Shown here piece by piece: positions 25,414 to 33,864 of a stretch of 64,000 nt of DNA. The stretch spans positions 372,001-436,000 of the forward strand of contig NZ_MAFQ01000006.1 of assembly GCF_002013895.1 (NCBI RefSeq), given 5' to 3'. The translations under genes and the position numbers were made by a program. Within the stretch, counting starts at the first letter, position 1; every line of letters starts with the position of its first letter. The notes under the pieces were generated by a model that searched no databases, was not told where the DNA came from, and saw only the letters and a list, made by a program, of their open reading frames with translations. Source of the stretch: Mycobacteroides franklinii (GTDB lineage Bacteria; Actinomycetota; Actinomycetes; Mycobacteriales; Mycobacteriaceae).

Positions 25414-26471
25414 CCGAACTTCTTATGTGCCGCCACCGCCACCGCCTTGATGTCGTCACAGGGCGAGGTCCCACGCAACACGGCGGCGGGCACGCGGACA
25501 TCGTCCGGGCGGGATGTCCCGGGAGCGAAGTAGGTCGGCGGATAGTCCTTCCCCAGAAACACATAGACCTCACAGAACGGTTTGTCGTAAGTCCGGGTGA
25601 CGGTGCTGACGTGTAGTTCCACACCGTCGCGCTGCTCGACGACCGAATGCCGCTGCTCTCCGTAGGAGGAACTGTCCGGCTCATGCGGGTCAAGCGGCCG
25701 CAGGGTCAGCTGCACCCCATCGGCTTTCTTGTCCCCGGGCGGCCCCGCGCTGAACCAGCACCCGTATAGATCGGTCCGTATTCCATCGTCACCGCTAGGC
25801 CGGTAGCCGGCGAAATCGCGCAGATCGGCGAGCAGCGAGCACGGGTCGGACCAGTTGGATTTCAGCGGCAGCTGCTTCGACCTGATCTGTGCGGCACCCG
25901 TCGCGATCGCGACTGCCTCCTTGCACGGATAGACCGGATCACCGGGTCCGGGATCTCGAGACAGGCTCGCCACCACTGTCAGCCGCACACGCCTCATCAG
26001 ATCGGCGGCAGCCCCACGGGAAGACACACCGGGCAGATCGACGGCACCCAGGTTGAACACATACCGGCACCATCCGCGGTTACTCGTCGGCCCCAACTCG
26101 TGCGTCACTGCTATCCCGTTGATCTCCATCGAATCAGCGGGAGGTTCTACGCGCTCCGGAGCAATGTCGAAGCCGATGGTCGCCGAGACATCGCTGGGAA
26201 AGGTGCCGTCGAACGCACCCAGCCGCAGGGTGCACCGATCAAAGCCTTCGGTGTATCCGTATGAGATCGCCCGCGGAATCGTGGACTTGATCGATGTGGC
26301 ATCGACAAAACCGCACGGATCGATGTCGCGAAGCGCTGCGTCGACCGTCAGCTGGGCGGAATCAGCGGCGGTGTGGGCACGCCAGTCGTCCCGCTGTCGG
26401 GAGTCGAAAAAGGAACATCCTGCGGCCAGCAGCAGCACCGCCACGAGCACCGGCCAACGACCTGCGGGCAC
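25404..26471 (-). CDS. Secreted lipoprotein, DUF3558-like
   Basis: 355 residues with a lipoprotein signal ending in LLAAGC (Cys19). The body has repeated DPC motifs (IDPCGFVD, SDPCSLLAD, TSPCDDIKA) and paired cysteines suggestive of two DUF3558-like domains, a family of mycobacterial envelope lipoproteins of unknown function. Located 11 bp downstream of the TetR gene on the same strand, so the two may be co-transcribed. Convergent overlap with the monooxygenase gene. Confidence 0.78.
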   Translation of the reverse strand: MPAGRWPVLVAVLLLAAGCSFFDSRQRDDWRAHTAADSAQLTVDAALRDIDPCGFVDATSIKSTIPRAISYGYTEGFDRCTLRLGAFDGTFPSDVSATIGFDIAPERVEPPADSMEINGIAVTHELGPTSNRGWCRYVFNLGAVDLPGVSSRGAAADLMRRVRLTVVASLSRDPGPGDPVYPCKEAVAIATGAAQIRSKQLPLKSNWSDPCSLLADLRDFAGYRPSGDDGIRTDLYGCWFSAGPPGDKKADGVQLTLRPLDPHEPDSSSYGEQRHSVVEQRDGVELHVSTVTRTYDKPFCEVYVFLGKDYPPTYFAPGTSRPDDVRVPAAVLRGTSPCDDIKAVAVAAHKKFGQS

Positions 26472-26482
26472 ATGCCACCTCC

Positions 26483-27046
26483 CTACCGACGCGGTCGCAG
26501 CCCATCGAACACGACATCGGTCACCTGCTGCGAGACTTCCTGGTTATAGCTCTGCATGGCCTGACAACCGACCAGAAGTGCCTTGACCTCGTGCACGCCG
26601 ACATCGGATCGCACGGTCCCCGCCTGCTGCGCCGCGCGCAACAGGTCCCCGAGGACCGCGTAGAAGGACTCCTCGATACGCGGAATGAGAGCCTCGACGT
26701 CAATACCCGCGCCTGATAACGCGTCGACCAACCCTTGGTCGGTCCCACCCCAGGCCATCATCGAGCGCAGGAATTCGAACAACGCCTCACCGGGATCGAC
26801 GGCTTCCAACAGCTCGCGTCCCTTGCCGATCACGCTGCCCATCCGGTCCTCCGCGACCGCGCGGTACAGGTCCTCCTTGGCGGGAAAGTGCCGGTACACG
26901 GTCCCGGCGCCCACCCCCGCGCGCCGCGCGATCTCGTCGATCGGGACACCAAGTCCCTCCTCGGCGAAGGTTTGGTAGGCGACCTCCAGCACGCGCGCAC
27001 GGTTGCGGGCAGCGTCGGCACGCAACGGCCGGGCGGGTTGATCCAT
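26483..27046 (-). CDS. TetR-family transcriptional regulator
   Basis: 187 residues. The N-terminal helix-turn-helix is clear (RVLEVAYQTFAEEGLGVPID, EIARRAGVGAGTVYRHFPAKEDLYRAV), followed by an all-helical ligand-binding domain. It is divergent from an SDR gene 101 bp away, and a perfect 8-bp inverted repeat lies between them. That is the usual layout of a TetR repressor that controls itself and a divergent detoxification or catabolic gene. Confidence 0.93.
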   Translation of the reverse strand: MDQPARPLRADAARNRARVLEVAYQTFAEEGLGVPIDEIARRAGVGAGTVYRHFPAKEDLYRAVAEDRMGSVIGKGRELLEAVDPGEALFEFLRSMMAWGGTDQGLVDALSGAGIDVEALIPRIEESFYAVLGDLLRAAQQAGTVRSDVGVHEVKALLVGCQAMQSYNQEVSQQVTDVVFDGLRPRR

Positions 27047-27064
27047 CTCACACTCCTCGACGCC

Positions 27065-27095
27065 TTGACAAAACGGGGCGCGCGTTCCGTATATT
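27065..27095 (+). promoter_or_regulatory. Predicted promoter of the SDR gene
   Basis: TTGACA (27065-27070) and TATATT (27090-27095) with a 19-bp spacer. The transcription start would fall about 7 nt downstream, just before the TetR-type operator. AAGGAG at 27137-27142 serves the ATG at 27148. Confidence 0.6.
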
Positions 27096-27104
27096 CATAA
27101 GCGG

Positions 27105-27123
27105 AGTAACCGCCCCGGTTACT
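27105..27123. promoter_or_regulatory. TetR-type operator (perfect palindrome)
   Basis: AGTAACCGCCCCGGTTACT: two perfect 8-bp arms, AGTAACCG and CGGTTACT, around a CCC centre. Its position just past the SDR -10 box, in the gap shared with the divergent tetR gene, makes it the likely binding site of that regulator. Confidence 0.75.
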
Positions 27124-27147
27124 GAAGATACTACTCAAGGAGTTCCC

Positions 27148-28059
27148 ATGACCGCATGGAGCACCACCGACATCCCCGACCAGACCGGCCGCGTCGCCAT
27201 CGTCACCGGTGCCAACACCGGACTAGGTCTGGAGACTGCCAAGGCACTCGCCGCACGCGGCGCCCACGTCGTATTGGCAGTGCGCAATACCGAAAAGGGC
27301 AAGGCCGCGGCCGACACGATCACCGCCGCCCACTCGAACGCCGACATCACCCTGCAGTCCTTGGACCTGTCATCGCTGGAGTCCATCCGTCGCGCCAGTG
27401 ACGAGCTCAAGTCGCGCTACGACAAAATCGACCTGCTGATCAACAACGCCGGTGTCATGTGGACCGAGAAGTCCACCACCGCCGACGGCTTCGAGCTGCA
27501 GTTCGGCACCAACCACCTGGGCCATTACGCATTCACCGGCCTGCTCTTGGACCACCTGCTGCCGGTCGTGGGCTCACGCGTGGTGACCGTGTCCAGCATC
27601 GGACACCGCATTCGCGCCGCGATCCACTTCGACGACTTGCAGTGGGAACGTAACTACAACCGGGTGGCGGCATACGGCCAGTCGAAGCTGGCCAACCTTT
27701 TGTTCACCTACGAGCTACAGCGGCGCCTGGCGGGCACCAATACGGTCGCCTTGGCCGCGCATCCGGGCGGGTCCAACACCGAGCTGGCGCGCAACTCTCC
27801 GCTGTGGGTCCGGGCCGTGTTCGACGCCGTGGCACCGCTGCTGGTCCAGGGCGCGGATATGGGCGCTCTGCCTACATTGCGGGCCGCCACGGACCCCGCG
27901 GCCCTGGGTGGCCAGTACTACGGCCCCGACGGATTTATGGAACAACGCGGTAACCCCAAGGTCGTCGCGTCGAGCGAGCAGTCCTATGACCTCGATTTGC
28001 AGCGTCGGTTGTGGTCGGCATCTGAGGAACTCACCGACGTGATCTTCCCGGTCAAGTAG
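27148..28059 (+). CDS. Short-chain dehydrogenase/reductase (SDR)
   Basis: 303 residues. The cofactor site is TGANTGLGLETA (TGxxxGxG), then NNAG, the catalytic serine in VVTVSSIGHR, and YGQSKLANLLF as the YxxxK motif. The wide-substrate retinol-dehydrogenase-like SDR group has this layout. It is controlled by the divergent TetR, judging from the operator. A close paralogue lies at 30424-31338; both begin with the TTDIPDQTGR/TTADIPDQTGR block. M. tuberculosis Rv0439c, next to groEL2 and moeA2, is a related SDR. Substrate unknown. Confidence 0.9.
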   Translation: MTAWSTTDIPDQTGRVAIVTGANTGLGLETAKALAARGAHVVLAVRNTEKGKAAADTITAAHSNADITLQSLDLSSLESIRRASDELKSRYDKIDLLINNAGVMWTEKSTTADGFELQFGTNHLGHYAFTGLLLDHLLPVVGSRVVTVSSIGHRIRAAIHFDDLQWERNYNRVAAYGQSKLANLLFTYELQRRLAGTNTVALAAHPGGSNTELARNSPLWVRAVFDAVAPLLVQGADMGALPTLRAATDPAALGGQYYGPDGFMEQRGNPKVVASSEQSYDLDLQRRLWSASEELTDVIFPVK

Positions 28060-28212
28060 AAGAGCGGGAGGACGGCGGGCACTGTGCTGACCGTCACCGA
28101 CTTGCCCCGTGGTGACACGACACGCGGCGCCCGCCACGCCGCCGGGATGCACTCACGTAATCCGTTGCGTTAGTCTGCGACTCAATCATCGAGTCAGAGC
28201 GGAGACCATCGG
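28060..28212 (+). promoter_or_regulatory. Intergenic region before the helicase with a 5-bp inverted repeat
   Basis: The gap contains GACTC-N7-GAGTC close to the GTG of the helicase gene. No -10 box is certain. Nothing else is visible. Confidence 0.25.
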
Positions 28213-29907
28213 GTGCGGGCTGTAGAGGCGCCCAGCACCCACACCTTGCGGGGCTGGCAACGCAGGGCATTGGTGCGCTATCTGGCCGCCAAACCCCGGG
28301 ACTTCCTCGCGGTCGCAACCCCGGGATCAGGCAAAACAAGATTTGCCCTGCGGATTGCTACCGAGCTGCTGGCCGACGGCACCGTGGACAAGATCACTGT
28401 CGTGGTGCCCACCGAACACCTCAAGGTGCAGTGGGCACAGTCGGCAACCTCCTTCGGCCTGTCTCTAGACCCGCGGTTCAGTAACTCCGATTCACAAACC
28501 TCCTCGGAGTACCACGGCGTGGTCGTCACCTACGCCCAGATCGCCAGCCACCCCACCCGGCACCGGGTGCGCACCGAGAACCATCGCACCCTGGTGATCT
28601 TCGATGAGATCCACCACGCCGGAGATGCCAAGAGCTGGGGCGAGGCGGTCCGCGAGGCATTCGACGACGCCACCCGGCGCCTCTCGTTGACCGGGACGCC
28701 GTTCCGTAGCGACGACAGCCCCATCCCGTTCATCAACTACGAGCCCGACGGCGCCGGATACCAGCGTTCACAGGCCGACCACACCTATGGCTACTCCGAG
28801 GCCCTCGCCGACGGCGTGGTGCGCCCCGTGGTCTTCATGGCGTACTCGGGCGAGGCCCGCTGGCGCGACAGCGCCGGCGAGGAACACGCCGCACGCCTCG
28901 GCGAGCCATTGAGCGCCGAGCAGACCGCACGCGCATGGCGCACCACCCTGGATCCGAACGGCGACTGGATACCCGCGGTGTTGCGTGCCGCCCACGCACG
29001 GCTGCAGCAGAAGCGCAACGGCGGCATGACCGATGCCGGGGCCATGATCATCGCCTCCGATCAGAAGGCCGCGCGCGCCTACGCGAAGCTGCTGACCACG
29101 ATCACCGGCACCGAGCCCACTGTGGTGCTGTCCGACGATCCGAAATCCTCGGACCGCATCGCCCAGTTCGCCTCCGACGGCAGCGAGTGGCTGGTGGCGG
29201 TGCGCATGGTGTCCGAGGGCGTGGACGTACCACGGTTGGCTGTCGGTGTCTACGCGACAAGCGCCTCGACCCCGCTGTTCTTCGCCCAGGCGATCGGGCG
29301 GTACGTCCGCTCGCGGGCACCGGGCGAGACGGCCAGCATCTTCCTGCCCTCGGTGCCCACACTGCTCGAGCTCGCCAGCCTGCTGGAAGAACAGCGCAAT
29401 CACGTGCTCGGCAAGCCGCATCGCGAACCGATGGGCGACGAGGAGCCGGTGGAACGCAAGCGCACCGAGCCTGGCGAGGAAGAGAAGGGCTTCGAGTCAC
29501 TCAGCGCCAGTGCCGAGCTCGATCAGGTGATCTTCGACGGCGCATCCTTCGGCACCGCGACACCGGCGGGCAGCGAGGAGGAGGCCGAGTATCTCGGCAT
29601 TCCCGGCCTACTGGATCCGAACCAGATGCGAGATCTGTTGCGGCGCAGGCAAGAAGAACAGCTCACCAAGCGCACCGCATCGGGTGAGGTGCCACCGGAG
29701 ATCACCTCGACACACGGCCAGCTACGCGAGCTGCGGCGCGAACTCAATGCGCTGGTGTCGGCCACGCATTTCAAATCGGGCAAGCCGCACGGCTGGATTC
29801 ACAACGAGCTGCGCCGCCGCTGTGGCGGCCCGCCGGTGGCGGCGGCCACTCGCGATCAGCTCAAGGAACGCATCGTCGCGGTCCGCACCCTTCACCGGGA
29901 GCTGTAG
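28213..29907 (+). CDS. SF2 DEAD/DEAH-type helicase (Rv2917-like)
   Basis: 564 residues. Helicase motifs in order: Q-like ALVRYLAA, Walker A ATPGSGKTRF, motif Ia VVVPTEHLKVQWAQ, motif II DEIHH, motif III LTGTPFRSD, motif V RMVSEGVDVPRLAVGVYAT and motif VI QAIGRYVRS. A charged, Glu-rich linker follows, then a C-terminal domain with Arg/Leu-rich helices (REELNAL, HGWIHNELRRRCGG). The architecture matches a conserved actinobacterial helicase like Rv2917, probably acting in DNA repair or nucleic acid remodelling. GTG start at 28213. Confidence 0.88.
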   Translation: MRAVEAPSTHTLRGWQRRALVRYLAAKPRDFLAVATPGSGKTRFALRIATELLADGTVDKITVVVPTEHLKVQWAQSATSFGLSLDPRFSNSDSQTSSEYHGVVVTYAQIASHPTRHRVRTENHRTLVIFDEIHHAGDAKSWGEAVREAFDDATRRLSLTGTPFRSDDSPIPFINYEPDGAGYQRSQADHTYGYSEALADGVVRPVVFMAYSGEARWRDSAGEEHAARLGEPLSAEQTARAWRTTLDPNGDWIPAVLRAAHARLQQKRNGGMTDAGAMIIASDQKAARAYAKLLTTITGTEPTVVLSDDPKSSDRIAQFASDGSEWLVAVRMVSEGVDVPRLAVGVYATSASTPLFFAQAIGRYVRSRAPGETASIFLPSVPTLLELASLLEEQRNHVLGKPHREPMGDEEPVERKRTEPGEEEKGFESLSASAELDQVIFDGASFGTATPAGSEEEAEYLGIPGLLDPNQMRDLLRRRQEEQLTKRTASGEVPPEITSTHGQLRELRRELNALVSATHFKSGKPHGWIHNELRRRCGGPPVAAATRDQLKERIVAVRTLHREL

Positions 29908-29926
29908 CGCGCGTAGCGTGGATCGC

Positions 29927-30427
29927 ATGTCACTGGTTGTTTCTGGATATCCCGAACCTCGGTATCACGGCGGCACCGGCGAGATCAGCGCGACATTCAA
30001 ACCGGCCACCGATCCGCCCGATTACGCACCCGACGGCGGCAACGTCCAGTACAGCTACCTGGCCACCCAGCAGTCCACGGCGGGCGATTACGGGCTGTAC
30101 CGAATCGATGCCGGGCCGGTGAAGGGCTTTGGTGCCGCGACGCATTTCCACAAGGCGATGTCCGAGGCGTTCTTCGTACTCTCGGGCACCTGGCGGCTCT
30201 ACAACGGTGAAAACTGGGTCGATGCGACCGCGGGCGACTTCTTGTTCGTACCGCCCGGTGGCCTGCACGCGTTCCAAAACGACTCGGGTCAAGCAGCTTC
30301 CATGCTCATGCTGTTCGCTCCGGGCGCACCCCGGCAGAGATACTTCGAAGGTTTCGGTGAGCTCGCCGATATGACCGATGAACAGCGCACCCAGTGGTTC
30401 ATCGACCACGACAACTTCTTCGTCTAG
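29927..30427 (+). CDS. Cupin-domain protein
   Basis: 166 residues with a single cupin barrel. Motif 1 is THFHKAMSEAFFVLSGTW (metal ligands HxH and Glu), motif 2 PPGGLHAFQN. ATG 29927 is taken because it starts the conserved SLVVSGYPEPRYHGGTGE. Only 19 bp separate it from the helicase, and its stop overlaps the convergent SDR stop by 4 bp. Metal-dependent sugar, polyketide or small-molecule enzymes and regulators share this fold; no specific function can be given. Confidence 0.85.
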   Translation: MSLVVSGYPEPRYHGGTGEISATFKPATDPPDYAPDGGNVQYSYLATQQSTAGDYGLYRIDAGPVKGFGAATHFHKAMSEAFFVLSGTWRLYNGENWVDATAGDFLFVPPGGLHAFQNDSGQAASMLMLFAPGAPRQRYFEGFGELADMTDEQRTQWFIDHDNFFV

Positions 30428-31338
30428 ACCGGGAACCGCACTCCGGTCAGCTCCTCGGAAACGGACCAAAGTCGTTGTTGCAGAGCCTCATCGTGTGACT
30501 GCTTGGTCGACCTGACCACCTTGGGATACCCGCGGAACTCCCCGAAACCTGAGGGCCCGTAGTACTGACCGCCCGAGGCTGCCGGGTCCGTGGCGGCACG
30601 CAGACTGGGCAATGCTCCCATCGCCGGGCTCTGTGCAAGTTTCAGGGCCGCCGCACTGAAGGCCTCGGGACCGAACGTGATGTGGCGCATCAGCTCAGTA
30701 CCCGAGGCGCCCGGGTGGGCAGCCAGCGCCGTCGTCTCCGCCCCCGCTGCCGCAAGCCGTCGCTGCAGTTCATAGGTGAACAGCAAATTCGCGAGCTTGG
30801 ACTGCGCGTATGCACCCACTCGACTGTACGTACGCTCCCATTGCAGATCATCGAAATGTATTGCGGCCCTGAATTTATGGCCATTGCTACTGACGGTGAC
30901 GACGCGCGAGTCACGCACGGCGGTGAGGTTCTCCAACAGCAAGCCCGTGAGCGCGAAATGTCCCAGGTGGTTGGTGCCGAACTGCAGCTCAAACCCGTCG
31001 GCCGTGGTGCCCTTCGGCGGATACATCACACCTGCGTTGTTGATGAGAAGATCGATCTGCGGATAGTCGCCACTGAGCTGTCCCGCGGCGGCTCTGATAT
31101 CCGACAGGGAAGACAAGTCCAGTCGCTGCAGTGCGAGGTTGCTCTCGGGCGCGGTCGTCTTGATCTCAGCAATGGCAGCGGAGCCCTTGTCGAGGTCGCG
31201 GACCGCAAGAACCACCCGTGCGCCCGCGGCCGCCAGCGCGCGGGCCGTCTCCAGGCCCAGGCCGGTATTGGCACCGGTGATGACGGCGATGCGCCCGGTC
31301 TGGTCAGGGATATCGGCAGTCGTCCAATGTGCGGTCAC
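30424..31338 (-). CDS. Short-chain dehydrogenase/reductase, paralogue of the 27148 SDR
   Basis: 304 residues, with TGANTGLGLETA, NNAG, VVTVSSNGHK and YAQSKLANLL. GTG start at 31336-31338 (VTAHWTTADIPDQTG); the open frame continues upstream for another 220 codons but that extension is the antisense of the porin gene. Sequence layout is nearly collinear with the SDR at 27148-28059, so this is a local duplication in opposite orientation. Synteny with Rv0439c, which lies between groEL2 and moeA2 in M. tuberculosis, applies to one or both copies. Confidence 0.9.
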   Translation of the reverse strand: MTAHWTTADIPDQTGRIAVITGANTGLGLETARALAAAGARVVLAVRDLDKGSAAIAEIKTTAPESNLALQRLDLSSLSDIRAAAGQLSGDYPQIDLLINNAGVMYPPKGTTADGFELQFGTNHLGHFALTGLLLENLTAVRDSRVVTVSSNGHKFRAAIHFDDLQWERTYSRVGAYAQSKLANLLFTYELQRRLAAAGAETTALAAHPGASGTELMRHITFGPEAFSAAALKLAQSPAMGALPSLRAATDPAASGGQYYGPSGFGEFRGYPKVVRSTKQSHDEALQQRLWSVSEELTGVRFPV

Positions 31339-31485
31339 GTTCGCATCCTGCCCCAGATCCAGCGCGCTGCCCACCCGTGATTCACAGTTCTCCCGGTGTT
31401 CGGTGCCAGGAATCCCACAGCCGGGGTCAATACGCTCAGCGCGGAATAGCTGAGCCAGGCCACCCACTCCACATAAGGCGGGTAC

Positions 31486-32121
31486 GTGCACAAACCTACT
31501 TCTGTTGCCACACTTGTTGTTTCGCTCTTCTGCGCGGGCACTGGGGTGGCTGCGGCAGATCCGTTGCCGATCGCGGATGTGACCCAATCCGCGGTAACCG
31601 ACGACGGCTGGCATCTGAGTGACTCGCTCAGCCGGATGACGATCAATTCGGTGCCGAACATGGCCGCGACGGCGTTCACGCGCGAGGGCTTCGTCACCGG
31701 CAAGGCCGCAGCCAGCATCGATGGCAACGGCGCGGTTCCGGTCAATTCGGGCACCCTCGTCATGGGCTTGCAGCTGGGCTGCCAAATCGACCTCAGCGAG
31801 GGCGGAAGCGTGGACGTCGGCGCAGATGCGGGCATCAACCCGGGCTTCTCCGGTAGCAGCAATATTCTGGGAATGATCGGCCCGTACGCGGAGGTGAACG
31901 GCAGCATCTCGGTCAACCTGCTTCCCGGGACGATCAAGAACATCGTCTTGGGCAAGAAGGCTCTCAAGGGCCGGACCGGCGAAATCGTGGTTCACGACGC
32001 GCACGTCAAAGTGGACGCCTGCGGAGGGCCGGTCTCCATTCGTTTCTTCACGACGGCGATGATCGACACGGACAAGTCCGACGACAGTGTGAACGTGTAC
32101 GGGGACATCCTCTCGCTATGA
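31486..32121 (+). CDS. MspA-family outer-membrane porin
   Basis: 211 residues with a signal peptide (cleavage near GVAAA|DPL). The mature part follows the MspA plan: LQLGCQIDLSEGGSVDVG, SNILGMIGPYAEVNGSISVNL, a LPGTIKN barrel segment, GEIVVHDAHVKVDACGG and the terminal SDDSVNVYGDILSL block corresponding to the MspA GDSVTTYGE end. MspA-type octamers form hydrophilic pores in the mycomembrane. This copy has a cysteine pair (LGC, DAC) not present in MspA as I remember it, so it is a divergent member. GTG start. The next gene overlaps by 4 nt. Confidence 0.82.
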   Translation: MHKPTSVATLVVSLFCAGTGVAAADPLPIADVTQSAVTDDGWHLSDSLSRMTINSVPNMAATAFTREGFVTGKAAASIDGNGAVPVNSGTLVMGLQLGCQIDLSEGGSVDVGADAGINPGFSGSSNILGMIGPYAEVNGSISVNLLPGTIKNIVLGKKALKGRTGEIVVHDAHVKVDACGGPVSIRFFTTAMIDTDKSDDSVNVYGDILSL

Positions 32122-32528
32122 GCGCCCTGCAGAGACGCCACATACTCGCGCGGTGCCTCACCGCTGCCGCGTTGCTGGCGTACGTCGTCATGTCACAGAC
32201 GCCCATCGCACAGGCCGACAACTGCAGCCCCGGTGATTTCGGTGCGGCTGCGGGGTGCGCTCCTCCGGCTGCGGCGGGCGGTGACAAGGCCGAAAGTTGG
32301 CCTCCGACTGGCATCGACTGGCCACCCGACGCGGATACCGACGCCGACTCTGACAAGTCCAGTCAGCAAGGCGCTGCCCCCGCACCGATCGTGATACCCA
32401 ACGGCGCCACGGAGGCGACTCCCTCACGATCGACTGGACAGACGACAACCGCGCCGACCCCCATCGTCCCGGTGGGTTCCGCTTCGGCGAAGTCGGCCCC
32501 GGCGGCGATCGTCACCCCTGGCTCTTAG
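32118..32528 (+). CDS. Exported Pro/Ala-rich protein coupled to the porin
   Basis: 136 residues. Signal peptide (CLTAAALLAYVVMSQ, cleavage near AQA|DNC). The mature part has two early cysteines (DNCSPGDFGAAAGCAPP), an Asp-rich ADTDADSDK patch and a Pro/Ser/Thr-rich tail with no defined fold. Its ATG overlaps the porin stop (ATGA), so it is translated in tandem with the porin. It may be a periplasmic or surface-exposed porin accessory. No family recognised. Confidence 0.7.
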   Translation: MSALQRRHILARCLTAAALLAYVVMSQTPIAQADNCSPGDFGAAAGCAPPAAAGGDKAESWPPTGIDWPPDADTDADSDKSSQQGAAPAPIVIPNGATEATPSRSTGQTTTAPTPIVPVGSASAKSAPAAIVTPGS

Positions 32529-32568
32529 TCAGGTACGGCCCCGAGTTGTCGGTCTTCGCGCGAGCCAC

Positions 32569-32937
32569 TCATCCGTGGAACACCGCTTCGATGTTGTTCC
32601 CGTCGGGGTCACGCACGAATGCGCCGTAATACCCGGGGTGATACTCGGGCCATAACCGTGGCGCGTGCAGCACCTCGGCACCCTCGCCGGTCGCGGTCGC
32701 GAAGAACTCGTCGACCTGCTCGGTACTGATGGCCGAAAATGCCACGTGGACTTCACGGTTGGGCCCCATGGCCCGTCCGTCACCACCAATCCAGAACTGC
32801 GCGCGCCCATCGGCGCCGTATCCGATGGCGACACCGAAATCCATCTGCCGCGTGAGCCCGAGAACCCCCAGCACCTTGTCGTAGAACGCGGCTGCCCCCG
32901 GCAGATCCGCACAGTTGATACCGAAGTGATCGATCAT
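32569..32937 (-). CDS. VOC (glyoxalase/bleomycin-resistance-fold) protein
   Basis: 122 residues, one VOC module: start IDHFGINCADLPGAAAFYDKVL, metal-site residues in the N-terminal His and the C-terminal YGAFVRDPDGNNIEAVFH. Dioxygenases, glyoxalases and isomerases share the fold; the short length fits a small dimeric enzyme or binding protein. ATG 32935-32937. It is 14 bp downstream of the HAD gene on the same strand, so they likely share a transcript. Confidence 0.88.
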   Translation of the reverse strand: MIDHFGINCADLPGAAAFYDKVLGVLGLTRQMDFGVAIGYGADGRAQFWIGGDGRAMGPNREVHVAFSAISTEQVDEFFATATGEGAEVLHAPRLWPEYHPGYYGAFVRDPDGNNIEAVFHG

Positions 32938-32951
32938 GACGCGATTCTGGC

Positions 32952-33749
32952 CTACAGGTCCGACAACAGTGCCGGTAAATTCGCAACCGAGTCGACGACA
33001 TACGCCGGCTGCATGGAGTACTGATCGGCGGCCCACCTGTCCAGGGTGTCCTGCCGAAACTTTCCGGTACGCACCAGCACTCCGGTCATTCCCACGACCT
33101 GGGCGGCCAGCACATCGACGTGCAGGTCATCGCCCACCATCACCACCTGATCGGGCTCGCAGCCCATCCGCTCGGCCGCGAGTTGAAATCCGGCCGGGGC
33201 CGGCTTTCCGACGGCCACGGCCTTGCGCCCCGAAACCTGTTCCATTCCCGCCAGGTACACGCCGGTGTCGACCCGCAATCCCTCGCGGGTGCTCCACACC
33301 GTGTTGCGATGCATCGCGACCACCGGAATCCCTTGGGCCATCAACTCGTACACCCGGCTCAGTGTGGCGTGATCGAACTGCGGACCGGCCCCGCCCAGAA
33401 TGATCACATCGGGGTCATCGGAGAGGGATTCGACGAAGTCGACCCCCGGCATATCGGCGGTGATGTCACCGTCGTTCAGCAGATAACATCGAGCACCGGG
33501 ATGCTGGGCGATCACGTGATCGGCGGTCAGCATGGCCGCGGTGATCACCTCATCGGCAGGCACCGAGAGCCCGGCGGCGGTGAGCAGCTCCGCGATCTGC
33601 ACCCGGGTCCGTGACGTGGTGTTGGTCAGGAAGCACCGTCGCACATCGTCGTTCTCGAGCGCTTTGAGGGCCTGCGCGGCGCCGTCGATCGGCTCCCACG
33701 AGGTCACCAGGACCCCGTCGATATCGAAGAGCACTCCGCCGACCGTCAT
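32952..33749 (-). CDS. HAD-superfamily phosphatase, NagD/pNPPase-like
   Basis: 265 residues. Motif I is LFDIDGVLVTSW (DxDG), motif II NTTSRTR, motif III VGKPAPAGF, and motif IV VMVGDDLHVDVLAA. The C2-type cap between motifs II and III places it with NagD-like sugar- or nucleotide-phosphate phosphatases. ATG 33747-33749; the upstream extension is antisense to moeA. It diverges from moeA2 across 115 bp. Confidence 0.9.
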   Translation of the reverse strand: MTVGGVLFDIDGVLVTSWEPIDGAAQALKALENDDVRRCFLTNTTSRTRVQIAELLTAAGLSVPADEVITAAMLTADHVIAQHPGARCYLLNDGDITADMPGVDFVESLSDDPDVIILGGAGPQFDHATLSRVYELMAQGIPVVAMHRNTVWSTREGLRVDTGVYLAGMEQVSGRKAVAVGKPAPAGFQLAAERMGCEPDQVVMVGDDLHVDVLAAQVVGMTGVLVRTGKFRQDTLDRWAADQYSMQPAYVVDSVANLPALLSDL

Positions 33750-33864
33750 GGCGCTATTTTCCTGCCACGGCGCGGATACCGCACGTCGAGGGCACACGGG
33801 GCGACATGGCCGAGCGAAACCCCTGCGTGCGGTATGCGCGCGGGGCGCGGGCAATAATGAGCCG

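Noticed and set aside
28768..29421. 217-codon minus-strand frame opposite the helicase
   Set aside because: Typical GC-rich shadow; helicase motifs on the plus strand are intact across the whole stretch.
31339..32004. N-terminal extension of the second SDR frame
   Set aside because: The extension is antisense to the porin gene. The SDR fold begins at the GTG at 31338.
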